A stretch of 38,849 nucleotides of DNA from Jiangella anatolica (GCF_003236295.1 NZ_POTW01000063.1:1-38849); one strand, 5' to 3'; counted from the stretch's first letter, positions 1-7,755 are shown. Program-made: numbers and translations. Notes: generated by a model not told the origin, from the letters alone.

Positions 1-164
1 GCGTACAGCCCCACCACGACGACGAGAGCGACGCCCACCCAGGGCAGCGACCGAGCGAACAGCAGCGCCGTGCACCCGGCCGCCAGCAGCGCCAGCTTCC
101 AGCCGGCCGGCACCCGGTGCACCACGGACGTGCCGGGGACGTACGCGCCGGTCAGCATCGTCAC
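1..164 (-). CDS. ecfT: EcfT/BioN-type transmembrane protein of an ECF transporter (partial, N-terminus only)
   Basis: Only the first 54 or so codons are present; the gene runs off the left edge. Starting at a GTG that overlaps the thiolase stop (GTGA, 164-161), or at the ATG at 158, it reads LTGAYVPGTSVVHRVPAGWK followed by a hydrophobic segment. The Y-x-P-G-x-S-x-x-H-R-x-P-A-G-x-K pattern opens EcfT/CbiQ/BioN proteins, the membrane coupling subunits of energy-coupling-factor vitamin importers. With bioY upstream in the same operon, its likely role is to couple BioY to an ATPase for biotin uptake. No ECF ATPase gene is visible; it may lie beyond position 1. Confidence 0.8.
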   Translation of the reverse strand, partial: MTMLTGAYVPGTSVVHRVPAGWKLALLAAGCTALLFARSLPWVGVALVVVVGLY

Positions 165-1297
165 CGGACCACCTCGAACAGCCCGGCCACGCCCATCCCG
201 CCCCCGATCGCGGCGGTCGCCAGTCCCAGCGTCCCCGCCGGCGCGCCGCCGCGGACCAGCCGGCCGAACAGCCGCACGACGACGACCGCGCCCGACGCGC
301 CCCACGGGTGACCCAGCGCCAGCGCGCCCCCGTCGGCGCAGACCAGCTCCGCGTGCTTGCCCAGCGGGTCCAGTCCGAGCGCGTCGGTGACCGCCAGCAC
401 CTGCCCGGCGAACGCCTCGACGATCTCGATCGCGGCGACGTCGCTCAGCCCGACCCGCGCGGCCGCCAGCACCCGGTGCACGGCCGGCACCGGGCCCCAG
501 CCGGGCAGTCGCGGGTCGCAGCCGACGACGGCGCCGGCCACCAGGCGCAGCCCCGGCCGGCCGGCCCGCAGGTCGTCGCCGGTCAGCGCGACGACGGCGG
601 CGCCGTCGCTGTTCGCGCACGAGTTGCCGGCAGTGACGGTGCCGCGCGGGACGAACGCGGCCGGCATCCGGGCCAGCACGGAGGGGTCCAGCCGGCGCGG
701 CCGGTCGTCGTGCTCCAGCCCGGCGACGGGGACCAGCTCGGCGTCGAACCGGCCGGCGGCGCGGGCCAGCAGCGCCTTCTCGTGGCTGGCGGCGGCGTAG
801 GCGTCCTGCCGGCCGCGGGTGACGCCGCGACGGCGGGCGAGGTCCTCGGCGGCGGCGCCCATGTCCGGGTCGCCGTACTCGGGCGGCGTGAACGGCGCCC
901 GGTCGTACGGCCCGCTCGCCCCGATCCGCTGCGGCGCCGTCGACGCGCTCTCCGCGCCGCCGGCCAGCACCAGCCGCGCGTCCCCGGCCCGGATCGCCTG
1001 CCCCGCCTGCAGGATCGCGGCCAGTCCGCTGCCGCACTGGCGGTCGACGGTGACGCCGGGCACGGCGACGTCGAACCCGGCGGTCAGGGCGGCGACGCGG
1101 GCGACGTTGCCGCCCGGTCCCATGCAGTTGCCGAGCACGACGTCGTCGACGGAGCGCATCGCGGTCAGCGGCCACACGTCGTCGACGACGGCGGACAGCA
1201 CCGGGGCGGCCAGGTTCTCCACGGCGACGTCGCGCAGCGCCCTCCCGGCGGTGCCGATGGGGGTCCGGCGGGCGGCGACGACGACCGGCGCGCTCAT
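161..1297 (-). CDS. Thiolase-family protein (acetyl-CoA acetyltransferase-like) lacking the second catalytic Cys
   Basis: 378 aa, close to the usual 390 for thiolases. The nucleophile motif DRQCGSG is present (Cys88), as is the GHPWGASGA histidine motif near the C-terminus. The last motif, normally C-x-G-G-G-x-G with a catalytic cysteine, here reads TAAIGGGMGVAG, so alanine replaces that cysteine, which in canonical enzymes acts as proton donor/acceptor. Acyl transfer to Cys88 may remain, while ordinary Claisen condensation or cleavage is doubtful. Its ATG overlaps the ligase stop (ATGA) and its stop overlaps the ecfT start. The operon position suggests a role with BioY and the ligase in acquiring biotin or its precursors; substrate unknown. 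Confidence 0.85.
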   Translation of the reverse strand: MSAPVVVAARRTPIGTAGRALRDVAVENLAAPVLSAVVDDVWPLTAMRSVDDVVLGNCMGPGGNVARVAALTAGFDVAVPGVTVDRQCGSGLAAILQAGQAIRAGDARLVLAGGAESASTAPQRIGASGPYDRAPFTPPEYGDPDMGAAAEDLARRRGVTRGRQDAYAAASHEKALLARAAGRFDAELVPVAGLEHDDRPRRLDPSVLARMPAAFVPRGTVTAGNSCANSDGAAVVALTGDDLRAGRPGLRLVAGAVVGCDPRLPGWGPVPAVHRVLAAARVGLSDVAAIEIVEAFAGQVLAVTDALGLDPLGKHAELVCADGGALALGHPWGASGAVVVVRLFGRLVRGGAPAGTLGLATAAIGGGMGVAGLFEVVR

Positions 1298-2547
1298 CGC
1301 AGCGGCCGGGTGGGCAGGGTGGCGACGAGCGCTCGCGCCGGCTTGCCGGTGGACGTCCGCGGCAGCTCGTCGACGGCGAGCCAGCGCCGCGGCCGCTGAC
1401 TCGGCGTCAGCCCGGTCCGGGCGGCCGCCTCCAGCTCGGCCCGCCGCACCCCGTCACCCGAGACGACGGCGGCGACGACCTGGCCGAGCTCCGGGTGCGG
1501 CAGGCCGACGACGACCACGCCGGCCACCCCAGCGACGGAGGCCAGCACGGCCTCGACGTCCTCGGGAACGACGGTCGCGCCACCGGTGAGGATCGCGCCG
1601 TCGCCGCGGCCACGCAGCACCAGCGGCTCGGCGGAGTGGGCGAGGTCGCCGACCGTCGCCCAGCCGTCGCCGTCGCGGCGCAGCGGCCCGCCGTCGCCCA
1701 GGTAACCGTGCGCCAGCCAGGGCGAGCGCACCCACACCTCGCCCGCCCGCAGCTCGATCTCGACCTCGTCGAACGGCCGCAGCCCGGATCCGTCCGGGTC
1801 GACGGCGACGAAGGACAGCTCGGTCGCGCCGTAGTAGGCGACGACGCCGATCGCCGCGGCCGCCGCCCGGTCACGCAGCGTCGCCGGCAGCGCTGCGCCG
1901 CCCACGACCGCCGTGCGCAGCCGTCCCGGCGCCGCGTCCAGCACGGTGGACAGCCGGTGCGGCACCAGGTGGACGACGTCGGCGTCCGGCAGCGCCCGGG
2001 CCAGCGCCGGCGCCGACCAGTCGCCGGTCAGCAGCACCGTCGCACCGGCCGCCAGCGCGTGCGCCGCGCCGAACGCCGTCAGCGACCACGACAGCGCGCC
2101 CGGGACCAGCACGGTGTCGTCACCCGTGACCCCGGTGAGCCGGTCGGTCGCCGGGAACGACCCCGTCCACGACGACCGCGACCGCACCACCACCCGCGGC
2201 CGGCCGGTGCTGCCGGACGTGAACCCGGCCCAGGCCAGGTCGTGCGCCGCCGGGTCGTCGACCGCCGCCGGGAGCGGACCGAGCAGCGCCCTCCGATGCT
2301 CGGTCCGCCACGACGGGTCGCAGGCCAGCGGGACCGCGCCGGCGGCGTCGGCGCCCAGCATCGCGATGAGCTGGGCGACCGGGTCACCGTCGGGCAGCGG
2401 GACCAGCGCGCCCGGCTTGACGTCCGGGCGGGCCCGTTCGGCGTCGCGGGCCAGCTGGGCGTAGGTGCGTGTCGTGTCGCCGCACCGGACGGCGATCCGG
2501 TGCGGTTGTGCTGCTGCGTGTGCCAAGACCTCGCGGAAGACCGGCAT
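1294..2547 (-). CDS. AMP-forming acyl-CoA ligase-like enzyme (ANL superfamily)
   Basis: 417 aa, short for an acyl-CoA synthetase (usually 500 or more). Visible motifs are the P-loop FTSGSTGRPRVV, the YYGATELS adenylate motif, a GDL segment, GRGDGAILTGG at the hinge, and a C-terminal PRTSTGKPAR with the lysine expected to catalyse adenylation. It should activate a carboxylic acid as acyl-AMP and probably load it on CoA. It starts 12 bp after the bioY stop and overlaps the thiolase by 4 bp, so the genes are co-transcribed. A pimelate-type or other biotin-precursor acid is a reasonable guess from context only; a MenE-like specificity cannot be excluded. Confidence 0.8.
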   Translation of the reverse strand: MPVFREVLAHAAAQPHRIAVRCGDTTRTYAQLARDAERARPDVKPGALVPLPDGDPVAQLIAMLGADAAGAVPLACDPSWRTEHRRALLGPLPAAVDDPAAHDLAWAGFTSGSTGRPRVVVRSRSSWTGSFPATDRLTGVTGDDTVLVPGALSWSLTAFGAAHALAAGATVLLTGDWSAPALARALPDADVVHLVPHRLSTVLDAAPGRLRTAVVGGAALPATLRDRAAAAAIGVVAYYGATELSFVAVDPDGSGLRPFDEVEIELRAGEVWVRSPWLAHGYLGDGGPLRRDGDGWATVGDLAHSAEPLVLRGRGDGAILTGGATVVPEDVEAVLASVAGVAGVVVVGLPHPELGQVVAAVVSGDGVRRAELEAAARTGLTPSQRPRRWLAVDELPRTSTGKPARALVATLPTRPLR

Positions 2548-2559
2548 CGACGCAGCGTC

Positions 2560-3180
2560 TCAGGCCCGGCCGGAGCCGGTGTCGTCGCCCCCGGCCCGGC
2601 CCTGGACCCGCTCGCGGCGGGCGGCCGGCGCGGCGTCCGGGTAGGCCCGCTGCGCGCCGGCCGCGACCAGCGCCGCGAACACCGCCTTGGCCGCGTCACC
2701 CGGGACGAACGCCAGCGCCAGCGTGAACGTCTCCGGCAGCGGCACCCCCGTGACCGCCGACTGGACCGGGATGCCGATGGCCAGCGTCGTCGCCGCACCG
2801 AGCACCGTCGCGACCAGCACCCAGTGCGTCCCCGGCCGGCGACCGGACCGCTCGACGATCAGCCCGACCACGAACGCCGACACGACGAACCCGATCAGGT
2901 AGCCGACCGAGCCGCCCGCGAACACGCCCAGTCCGCCCCGTCCGCCGGCCAGCAGCGGCAGCCCGGCCGCGACCAGCGCCAGGAACAGCGCCTGCGACAG
3001 CGCGCCCCGCTTCGCGCCGAGGATCGCGCCGGCCAGCAGCGGCCCCATCGACTGCAGCGTGACCGGAACCGAGTTGCCGAACAGGTTGAACGCGCCCGGC
3101 AACCCGAGCACCGCGGTCAGCGCGGCGAATGCGGCGATCCGCGCGAGATCGGCGGCCGGCAGCCGCGACCTTCCTGGCAT
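2560..3180 (-). CDS. bioY: BioY, biotin-binding S component of an ECF transporter
   Basis: 206 aa from the ATG at 3180, which has an AAGGAGG ribosome-binding site 5-7 bases upstream. The sequence shows about six hydrophobic segments and BioY hallmarks: NSVPVTLQSMGPLLAGAILG near residues 35-55, AGLPLLAGG.GG and a glycine-rich GGSVGYLIGF segment. BioY binds biotin in the membrane and works alone or with EcfA/EcfT; ecfT is the fourth gene of this operon. The tail after about residue 185 is charged and lacks similarity I recognise. It is first in an operon with the ligase, thiolase and ecfT, with a GC-rich hairpin in its leader. Confidence 0.9.
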   Translation of the reverse strand: MPGRSRLPAADLARIAAFAALTAVLGLPGAFNLFGNSVPVTLQSMGPLLAGAILGAKRGALSQALFLALVAAGLPLLAGGRGGLGVFAGGSVGYLIGFVVSAFVVGLIVERSGRRPGTHWVLVATVLGAATTLAIGIPVQSAVTGVPLPETFTLALAFVPGDAAKAVFAALVAAGAQRAYPDAAPAARRERVQGRAGGDDTGSGRA

Positions 3181-3202
3181 CGAGCCCTCCTTGGACGTGC
3201 GT

Positions 3203-3224
3203 CCGCCGCGGGAGGCCGCGGCGG
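3203..3224 (-). promoter_or_regulatory. Perfect 9-bp hairpin in the bioY leader
   Basis: Two 9-base arms (CCGCCGCGG and CCGCGGCGG) flank a 4-base loop. The hairpin ends about 10 bases before the bioY ribosome-binding site. It could be a protein-binding palindrome or an RNA structure limiting translation. No biotin operator I know was recognised. About 25 bases further upstream, CCGAC and GTCGG half-sites flank a possible promoter. Confidence 0.4.
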
Positions 3225-3351
3225 TGTGCCTCCACTGTGACCGACAAGGCGCCTCGCGACATAGTCGGCAAATCACACCAGGCCGCGGCGGCCGGGTTGG
3301 TGGGCCTCCACAACCGGGACCCTGTCGGTGGGTGCGGGCAGAATGGACGGC

Positions 3352-3870
3352 GTGAGCGACGAGATGGCGATCGGCGGACTGGAGACGCCTGTCGGGCGCA
3401 TCAGCGTGGCCGTGACGCAGGACGGTCTCGCCGCGGTCGGCTGGGGTCGCCGGCCCGACTCCGGCGACCCCGCGCTGCTCGCGCCGGTGCTGGCCCAGCT
3501 GGCCGAGTACTTCGCCGGGCAGCGCCACGACTTCGACCTGCCGATCGACTGGCGCCGCGTCACCGGCTCGGCGTCGGCCGTCGTGCTGCGCACGCTGTAC
3601 GACACGGTCGGCTACGGGTCGTCGATCACCTACGGCGGGCTGGCCGACCGCAGCGGCACCGGCGTCCCGGCCCGGGCCATCGGCGGCATCATGGGCTCCA
3701 ACCCGATCCCGATCGTCGTCCCGTGCCATCGCGTGCTGGCCAGCGACGGGCTGGGCGGCTACAGCGGCGGTTCCGGCGGCAACGGGCTGGAGGTGAAGCG
3801 CTGGCTGCTCACGCTCGAGGGCGTGCTGCCGCCGACGTTCGACTGGAGCCCGGCCGGTCTCACCGTCTGA
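3352..3870 (+). CDS. ogt: Methylated-DNA--protein-cysteine methyltransferase (Ogt type)
   Basis: 172 aa from the GTG at 3352; an ATG at 3343 in the same frame would add three residues. The GTG is preferred because a CAGAAT -10-like box lies 7 bases before it, a leaderless arrangement, and no good ribosome-binding site is seen. The active site PCHRV (Cys125) and the downstream GGYSGGSGGNGLEVKRWLLTLEG segment are typical of enzymes that transfer O6-alkyl groups from guanine to their own cysteine and are thereby inactivated. The gene is divergent from the bioY operon and converges with the toxin gene, 4 bp from its stop. Confidence 0.92.
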   Translation: MSDEMAIGGLETPVGRISVAVTQDGLAAVGWGRRPDSGDPALLAPVLAQLAEYFAGQRHDFDLPIDWRRVTGSASAVVLRTLYDTVGYGSSITYGGLADRSGTGVPARAIGGIMGSNPIPIVVPCHRVLASDGLGGYSGGSGGNGLEVKRWLLTLEGVLPPTFDWSPAGLTV

Positions 3871-3874
3871 CCCC

Positions 3875-4279
3875 TCACGCACCCGCCGGCCGGAGCACTG
3901 CCATCCCGGCGTCGGTCGCAGCCTCCGCGAGCCGGTCATCGTAGGTCACCAAGGCGTCGAAGTCGGTGTCGAGTACACGAGCGGTCGCCAGGTGGATGGC
4001 GTCGAGCGAACGGAGCCTCCGATCCGGCTCGTCCATCGCACGCTCGACGATGTCGTCGTCGATCGCGATGATGTCGAAGGCCGTCAGCAGATCACGCGCG
4101 TCCGGAAGTGCCGACGGGAGGACGCGGGCGACCGCGCGCACCACCTCGATCCGCAGGAGCGCCGAACTCACCCAGGACGCTGAAGCGTTGGCGTCGTAGA
4201 ACTCGGCGAAGGCCGCGGAATGCTCCTCGTCCGCCAGCAGCTTCAACGCCGCCGACGTGTCGATGTAGTAGACGCTCAC
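3875..4279 (-). CDS. vapC: PIN-domain toxin (VapC family)
   Basis: 134 aa, the normal VapC size. PIN-fold acidic residues are visible: IDTS at the N-terminus (Asp7), IEVVRA in the second helix, LDAIHLATA in the middle and VTYDDRL near the end, together forming the Mg2+-dependent RNase site. The ATG overlaps the antitoxin stop (ATGA), so it is translationally coupled to the antitoxin. VapC toxins usually cleave tRNA or rRNA; the target here is unknown. It converges on ogt with a 4-bp gap. Confidence 0.9.
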   Translation of the reverse strand: MSVYYIDTSAALKLLADEEHSAAFAEFYDANASASWVSSALLRIEVVRAVARVLPSALPDARDLLTAFDIIAIDDDIVERAMDEPDRRLRSLDAIHLATARVLDTDFDALVTYDDRLAEAATDAGMAVLRPAGA

Positions 4280-4572
4280 CAGCGCTCTTCGTCGCGCAGA
4301 GCGGTAAGGGCGTCGCCCAGCCGATTGGTCCCGTCGCCGCCGCGCATCCGCGGCCGGTACCCCGGACGCTCGGCCGGCCGGACGCGCCCGGATTCGATGA
4401 GTCCAGTCAGAACCGGCCCCGGGGACCTCTCCTCCACCGGGACGATCCGGGCGATCAGCCGGCCCCGTTCGGTGACGTCGACAGTCTCGCCGCGGCGCAC
4501 CCGCGCCAGGATGTCCCCTGTGCTGTGGCGCAGCTCCCGGAGACCTACCGTGTGCTCATGGGCAGCGGTCAT
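4276..4572 (-). CDS. Phd/YefM-type antitoxin
   Basis: 98 aa. The N-terminal half reads VGLRELRHSTGDILARVRRGE and VTERGRLIARIVPV, the DNA-binding fold of prevent-host-death antitoxins. The C-terminal half, from about residue 55, is the charged segment expected to block the PIN toxin. It probably represses its own promoter through the palindrome just upstream. A TACATT box ends 6 bases before the ATG, so the mRNA is likely leaderless. It overlaps the toxin gene by 4 bp. Confidence 0.9.
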   Translation of the reverse strand: MTAAHEHTVGLRELRHSTGDILARVRRGETVDVTERGRLIARIVPVEERSPGPVLTGLIESGRVRPAERPGYRPRMRGGDGTNRLGDALTALRDEERW

Positions 4573-4578
4573 GCGGCG

Positions 4579-4597
4579 AATGTATCACATAAATGTG
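4579..4597 (-). promoter_or_regulatory. Toxin-antitoxin promoter with operator palindrome
   Basis: CACAT-AA-ATGTG (4586-4597) is an AT-rich palindrome. On the minus strand it directly precedes the TACATT -10-like box (4579-4584) that stands 6 bases before the antitoxin ATG. The placement fits autorepression by the antitoxin or the toxin-antitoxin complex. Confidence 0.55.
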
Positions 4598-4626
4598 CAA
4601 CACCGCGTGGCCCCTACGGTGACAGA

Positions 4627-4842
4627 ATGACCGACCCGCTCGCCGAGGACCCGTTCGACTACCAGGTCACGAAGGCCGGTCCGATCCGGGTGAGCCGCGG
4701 CGGCCGGGTCGTCGTGACCGTCGCCGGACGCGCCGCCGAGCGCCTGGCGGCGGCACTGGAGCAGGCCGCCGACGACCACGAACGCCAACTCCTGCTCGCG
4801 AAGGCGACGGGCAACTACAAGCGCGGCAACGAACGCCGCTGA
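4627..4842 (+). CDS. Small hypothetical protein
   Basis: 71 aa, beginning TDPLAEDPFDYQVTKAGPIR and ending in a basic NYKRGNERR tail, with an Ala/Glu-rich helix (about residues 38-62). It is soluble and has no signal peptide. A TACGGT box 6 bases before the ATG indicates a leaderless transcript, which supports this start. Small conserved actinobacterial proteins with a VSRGGRVVVTVAG-like core exist, but I know of no function. It is divergent from the toxin-antitoxin pair and converges on the MmyB-type regulator. Confidence 0.65.
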   Translation: MTDPLAEDPFDYQVTKAGPIRVSRGGRVVVTVAGRAAERLAAALEQAADDHERQLLLAKATGNYKRGNERR

Positions 4843-4865
4843 CCCCGAGCCCGCGGGGCGGGGCG

Positions 4866-5729
4866 TCAGCCGGCGACGGCGTGCAGGGAGCCGGGGCGCA
4901 ACCCCGTCAGCCGGTCCAGCGCACTCGACGTGGGCTCGTCGCCGGGCAGGTAGACGAGGATCCGCTGGTGCAGGCCGTCGGAGAGGTCGAGCGTCTCGTA
5001 CGCCAGCCGCAACTCCCCCGCCTCCGGATGCACGACCCGGTCGACCCCGGCACGGACCGCGGGCATCGCCGACGCGGTCCAGCGGGACGCGAACGAGGCG
5101 CCGGCCAGCACCGTCAGCTCGTCGGCCAGCGCCGCGAGGTGCTGGTCGTCGGGGCCGGAGTCGAGCTTGAGGTTGGCCACCAGCGCGTCGGCGACGACGT
5201 GCCAGTCGGGGTAGGTGGCGCGGGCCCGCGGGTCGGTGAAGTGGTAGCGGACGAGGTTCGGCGCGTCGCCGGCCAGCAGGCCCAGGGGCTCGGCCAGCAG
5301 CTCGTACCCCGTCGTCCACGCCAGCGCGTCGCCGAGGCGGTTGACCAGCACCGCGGGTGCCGGCTCCAGCCGCGCCAGCAGCGCCCGCACCGTCGGCCGG
5401 ACCGTGGCCGCCGGCGCCGGCGGCGCCTCGAGCGCCGGGCAGTAGAAGTCGCCGCTGGTGGTCTTGGCGAGGTTGCGCAGCAGCACCCGCTCGGCCGCGG
5501 ACAGCTGCAGCGCCTCGGCCAGCGCGCCGAGCACCTGGGCGGACGGGTGCCGGTCGCGGCCCTGCTCCAGCCGGGTGAGGTAGTCGACGCTGACACCGGC
5601 GAGGATGGCGAGCTCCGCCCGGCGCAGCCCGGGCGCACGCCGCCGCGGGCCGGCGGGCAGTCCCACCTCGGCCGGGGTGATGGCATCGCGCCGCGAGCGC
5701 AGGAACGCGCCGAGCTCGTTGTCGCTCAC
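4866..5729 (-). CDS. XRE-family regulator with MmyB-like ligand-binding domain
   Basis: 287 aa. Residues 5-85 hold a helix-turn-helix of the type ELGAFLRSRRDAITPAEVGL ... RRAELAILAGVSVDYLTRLEQGRDRHPS. The rest (about 110-275) matches the MmyB-like sensor domain: LLARLEPAPAVLVNRLGDALAWT, NLVRYHF.DP.AR, the FASRW core and the C-terminal DGLHQRILVYLPGDEP. Such regulators often control a divergently transcribed oxidoreductase. Here the divergent gene is the PPOX protein starting 123 bp away, which is the likeliest target. The effector is unknown. Confidence 0.9.
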   Translation of the reverse strand: MSDNELGAFLRSRRDAITPAEVGLPAGPRRRAPGLRRAELAILAGVSVDYLTRLEQGRDRHPSAQVLGALAEALQLSAAERVLLRNLAKTTSGDFYCPALEAPPAPAATVRPTVRALLARLEPAPAVLVNRLGDALAWTTGYELLAEPLGLLAGDAPNLVRYHFTDPRARATYPDWHVVADALVANLKLDSGPDDQHLAALADELTVLAGASFASRWTASAMPAVRAGVDRVVHPEAGELRLAYETLDLSDGLHQRILVYLPGDEPTSSALDRLTGLRPGSLHAVAG

Positions 5730-5852
5730 GCTGCCCAGGTTACCGCCGATGTCCGGACCAGCCGCGGGAACGATCGCACGAGGGTGGCCCTGACGGTGCC
5801 AGCCTCACCGCGGCCTCCCCTTCCGGCAGCCGGAACCACCAGCATCGCAACC

Positions 5853-6290
5853 ATGTCCAACGTCTTCACCGAGGCCGAGCTGGCCTACCTGGAGAGCCAG
5901 CCACTGGGCCGGCTGGCCACCGTCGGCCCGGGCGGCCGGCCGCACATCGCGCCGGTCGGCGTCTTCTACGACCCCGAGGCCGACGCGATCGTCGTCGCCG
6001 GGCACGCCGGCAGCGGCTTCGGCGCCAGCCGCAAGTTCCGCGACGCCTTGGCCCACCCCGAGGTCGCCTATGTCGTCGACGACCTCGCCAGCATGGATCC
6101 GTGGACGCCGCGCGGCATCGAGGTCCGCGGCGCCGCCGAGCCGTTCACCGACGGCGGCGCGGAGCTCGGCGTGCGGACCACCAAGGTCATGCCGTTCGAC
6201 CCCGCGTGGCTGCGGGTCCGCGCCCGCCGCGTCCTCTCCTGGGGCATCGAGCCCGGAGCCGCAGACCCCTACGCCCGCGACGTCGCGTGA
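5853..6290 (+). CDS. PPOX-class F420-dependent oxidoreductase
   Basis: 145 aa, a split beta-barrel flavin-reductase fold. Typical motifs are LGRLATVGPGGRPHIAPVGV, FGASRKFRDALAHPEVAYVVDD and the basic RVRARRVLSWGIE end. Family members bind F420 or flavins and reduce small molecules; the substrate is unknown. Its TGA overlaps the GTG of the LLM gene (GTGA), so both form a two-gene operon that is probably regulated by the divergent MmyB-type protein. Confidence 0.85.
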   Translation: MSNVFTEAELAYLESQPLGRLATVGPGGRPHIAPVGVFYDPEADAIVVAGHAGSGFGASRKFRDALAHPEVAYVVDDLASMDPWTPRGIEVRGAAEPFTDGGAELGVRTTKVMPFDPAWLRVRARRVLSWGIEPGAADPYARDVA

Positions 6291-7153
6291 CCGACTACGG
6301 CCACGACCTGCGCTTCGGCGTCAACGTGCTGCCGGCCGCCGGGCAGCCCGAGGCCGTCATCGGGCTGGCTCAGCTGGCCGAGCGGGCCGGCGCGGACCTC
6401 GTCACCTTCCAGGACCACCCGTACCACCCGGGCTTCCTCGACACCTGGACGCTGCTGAGCTTCGTCGCCGCCCGGACCGAACGGGTGCGGCTGGCCGGCA
6501 ACGTGCATCCGCTGCCGCTGCGACCGCCGGCGGTGCTGGCACGGGCGGCGGCCGGGCTGGACGTGCTCAGCGGCGGCCGGTTCGAGCTGGCCCTGGGCGC
6601 CGGCGGCTACTGGGACGCGATCGAGGCGATGGACGGGCCGCGACGCACTCCGGGCGAGGCGGTCGAGGCGCTGGAAGAGGCGATCGCGATCGTCCGGGCG
6701 ACCTGGGCGGTGGACGAGCCGGGCGGGGTGCGGGTGGACGGACGGCACCACCGGGTCGCGGGGACGGCGCGCGGGCCGCGGCCGGCGCACGCGATGGAGC
6801 TGTGGCTCGGCGCGTACGGGCCGCGGATGCTACGGCTGACCGGGCGACTGGCCGACGGCTGGCTGCCGTCGCTGCCCGCGCTGAAACCGGGCGCGCTGGC
6901 CACCGGCAACAAGATCGTCGACGAGGCCGCGGCGGCGGCCGGGCGGGACCCGGCGGCGATCCGCCGGCTGCTCAACCTCGGCGGCGAACTGCCGGCGCAG
7001 GTGCTGGCGGAGCTGGCGCTGGCCGACGGCGTGAGCACGTTCATCCTGATGACCGGCGACCCGGCCGTCGTGCGGCGGTACCTGGACGAGACGGCGCCGC
7101 GGGTCCGCGTGCTGGTCGCGGACGCGCGGCGCCTGAGTGCCGGCGGCTCCTAG
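6287..7153 (+). CDS. LLM-class (luciferase-like) F420/flavin-dependent oxidoreductase
   Basis: 288 aa from a GTG overlapping the previous stop. It has the TIM-barrel bacterial luciferase-like pattern: LRFGVNVLP at the start, LAERAGADLVTFQDHPYHP, TERVRLAGNVHPLPLRPPAVLARAAA and GGRFELALGAGGYWD. Most actinobacterial members use F420. Translational coupling to the PPOX protein suggests that both act on the same redox substrate, which is not known. It converges on the secreted repeat protein with a 4-bp gap. Confidence 0.88.
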   Translation: MTDYGHDLRFGVNVLPAAGQPEAVIGLAQLAERAGADLVTFQDHPYHPGFLDTWTLLSFVAARTERVRLAGNVHPLPLRPPAVLARAAAGLDVLSGGRFELALGAGGYWDAIEAMDGPRRTPGEAVEALEEAIAIVRATWAVDEPGGVRVDGRHHRVAGTARGPRPAHAMELWLGAYGPRMLRLTGRLADGWLPSLPALKPGALATGNKIVDEAAAAAGRDPAAIRRLLNLGGELPAQVLAELALADGVSTFILMTGDPAVVRRYLDETAPRVRVLVADARRLSAGGS

Positions 7154-7157
7154 GGGG

Positions 7158-7652
7158 TCAGAGCCGGCGGCACTGGTCCTCCTTGTTGCCCTGGACGATG
7201 TTGCCGCTGCCGGTCGGCGCGGGGATGTTCTCCTTGCACTGCAGGTTGCCGTTGATCCGGTTGGACGAGATCGTCTGCTTGCCGCGGTTGGTGAACGACT
7301 GGACGTCGCCGGTGACGCGGTTCGACGTGATGGTGGCGGTCTTGCCCTGCTTCAGCTGGACGCTGCCGCCGACCGTCGACGAGGTCAGCGAGACGTGCCG
7401 GTGGTTCTCGGCCTGCACGTTGCCGACGACCCGCACGCTGGTGGCGTAGAGCGTCGCGTCGCGCTCCACCTTGATCGTGCCCTTGACGTAGGTGCCCTTC
7501 AGCGTGCACGTCGCGTTGCTGGGGACGCGGAGGTTGTCGACGGTGACGGCGCCGATGGTGCCGCGGCAGGTGCGCTCCTCGGCCTGGGCGGGTACCGCGC
7601 CGAGCAGCGTCGCGGCCAGTGCCGCCGTGATCACGAGTGCGATGCGCTTCAT
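7158..7652 (-). CDS. Secreted beta-helix-like repeat protein, function unknown
   Basis: 164 aa with a clear Sec signal peptide (MKRIALVITAALAATLLGAV, cleavage near PAQA-E). The mature part has repeats of about 18-22 residues with a T/V-x-V-x-G-x-V-x pattern: VKGTIKVERDATLYATSVRV, VVGNVQAENHRHVSLTSSTV, VGGSVQLKQGKTATITSNRV, VTGDVQSFTNRGKQTISSNR. This would fold as a short right-handed beta-helix. Four cysteines (two near the start, two near the end) may cap it. I know no functional match; a surface or matrix protein is plausible. It is divergent from the S8 protease. Confidence 0.75.
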   Translation of the reverse strand: MKRIALVITAALAATLLGAVPAQAEERTCRGTIGAVTVDNLRVPSNATCTLKGTYVKGTIKVERDATLYATSVRVVGNVQAENHRHVSLTSSTVGGSVQLKQGKTATITSNRVTGDVQSFTNRGKQTISSNRINGNLQCKENIPAPTGSGNIVQGNKEDQCRRL

Positions 7653-7741
7653 GGATCCTGTCCCTTCGCAGCGGCCGGCGGGGGCGCCGGCTCTCTGCGT
7701 CGAGCCTCCCGAAGCACCCGCAGAGCAGCGTGAGGCGGGAG

Positions 7742-7755
7742 TGAGACAGCTCTCA
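7742..7755. promoter_or_regulatory. TGAGA-N4-TCTCA palindrome in the divergent intergenic region
   Basis: A 14-bp inverted repeat between the secreted repeat gene and the S8 protease, about 120 bp before the S8 start. A near-identical copy (12 of 14 bases) lies at 35601-35614, just after the GntR gene. It could be a regulator site; the binding protein is unknown. Confidence 0.35.

Noticed and set aside
1495-3240. A 581-codon plus-strand frame across the ligase and bioY genes
   Set aside because: Composition is Arg/Gln/Asp-rich without motifs; the minus strand holds three recognised genes with coupled starts and stops.
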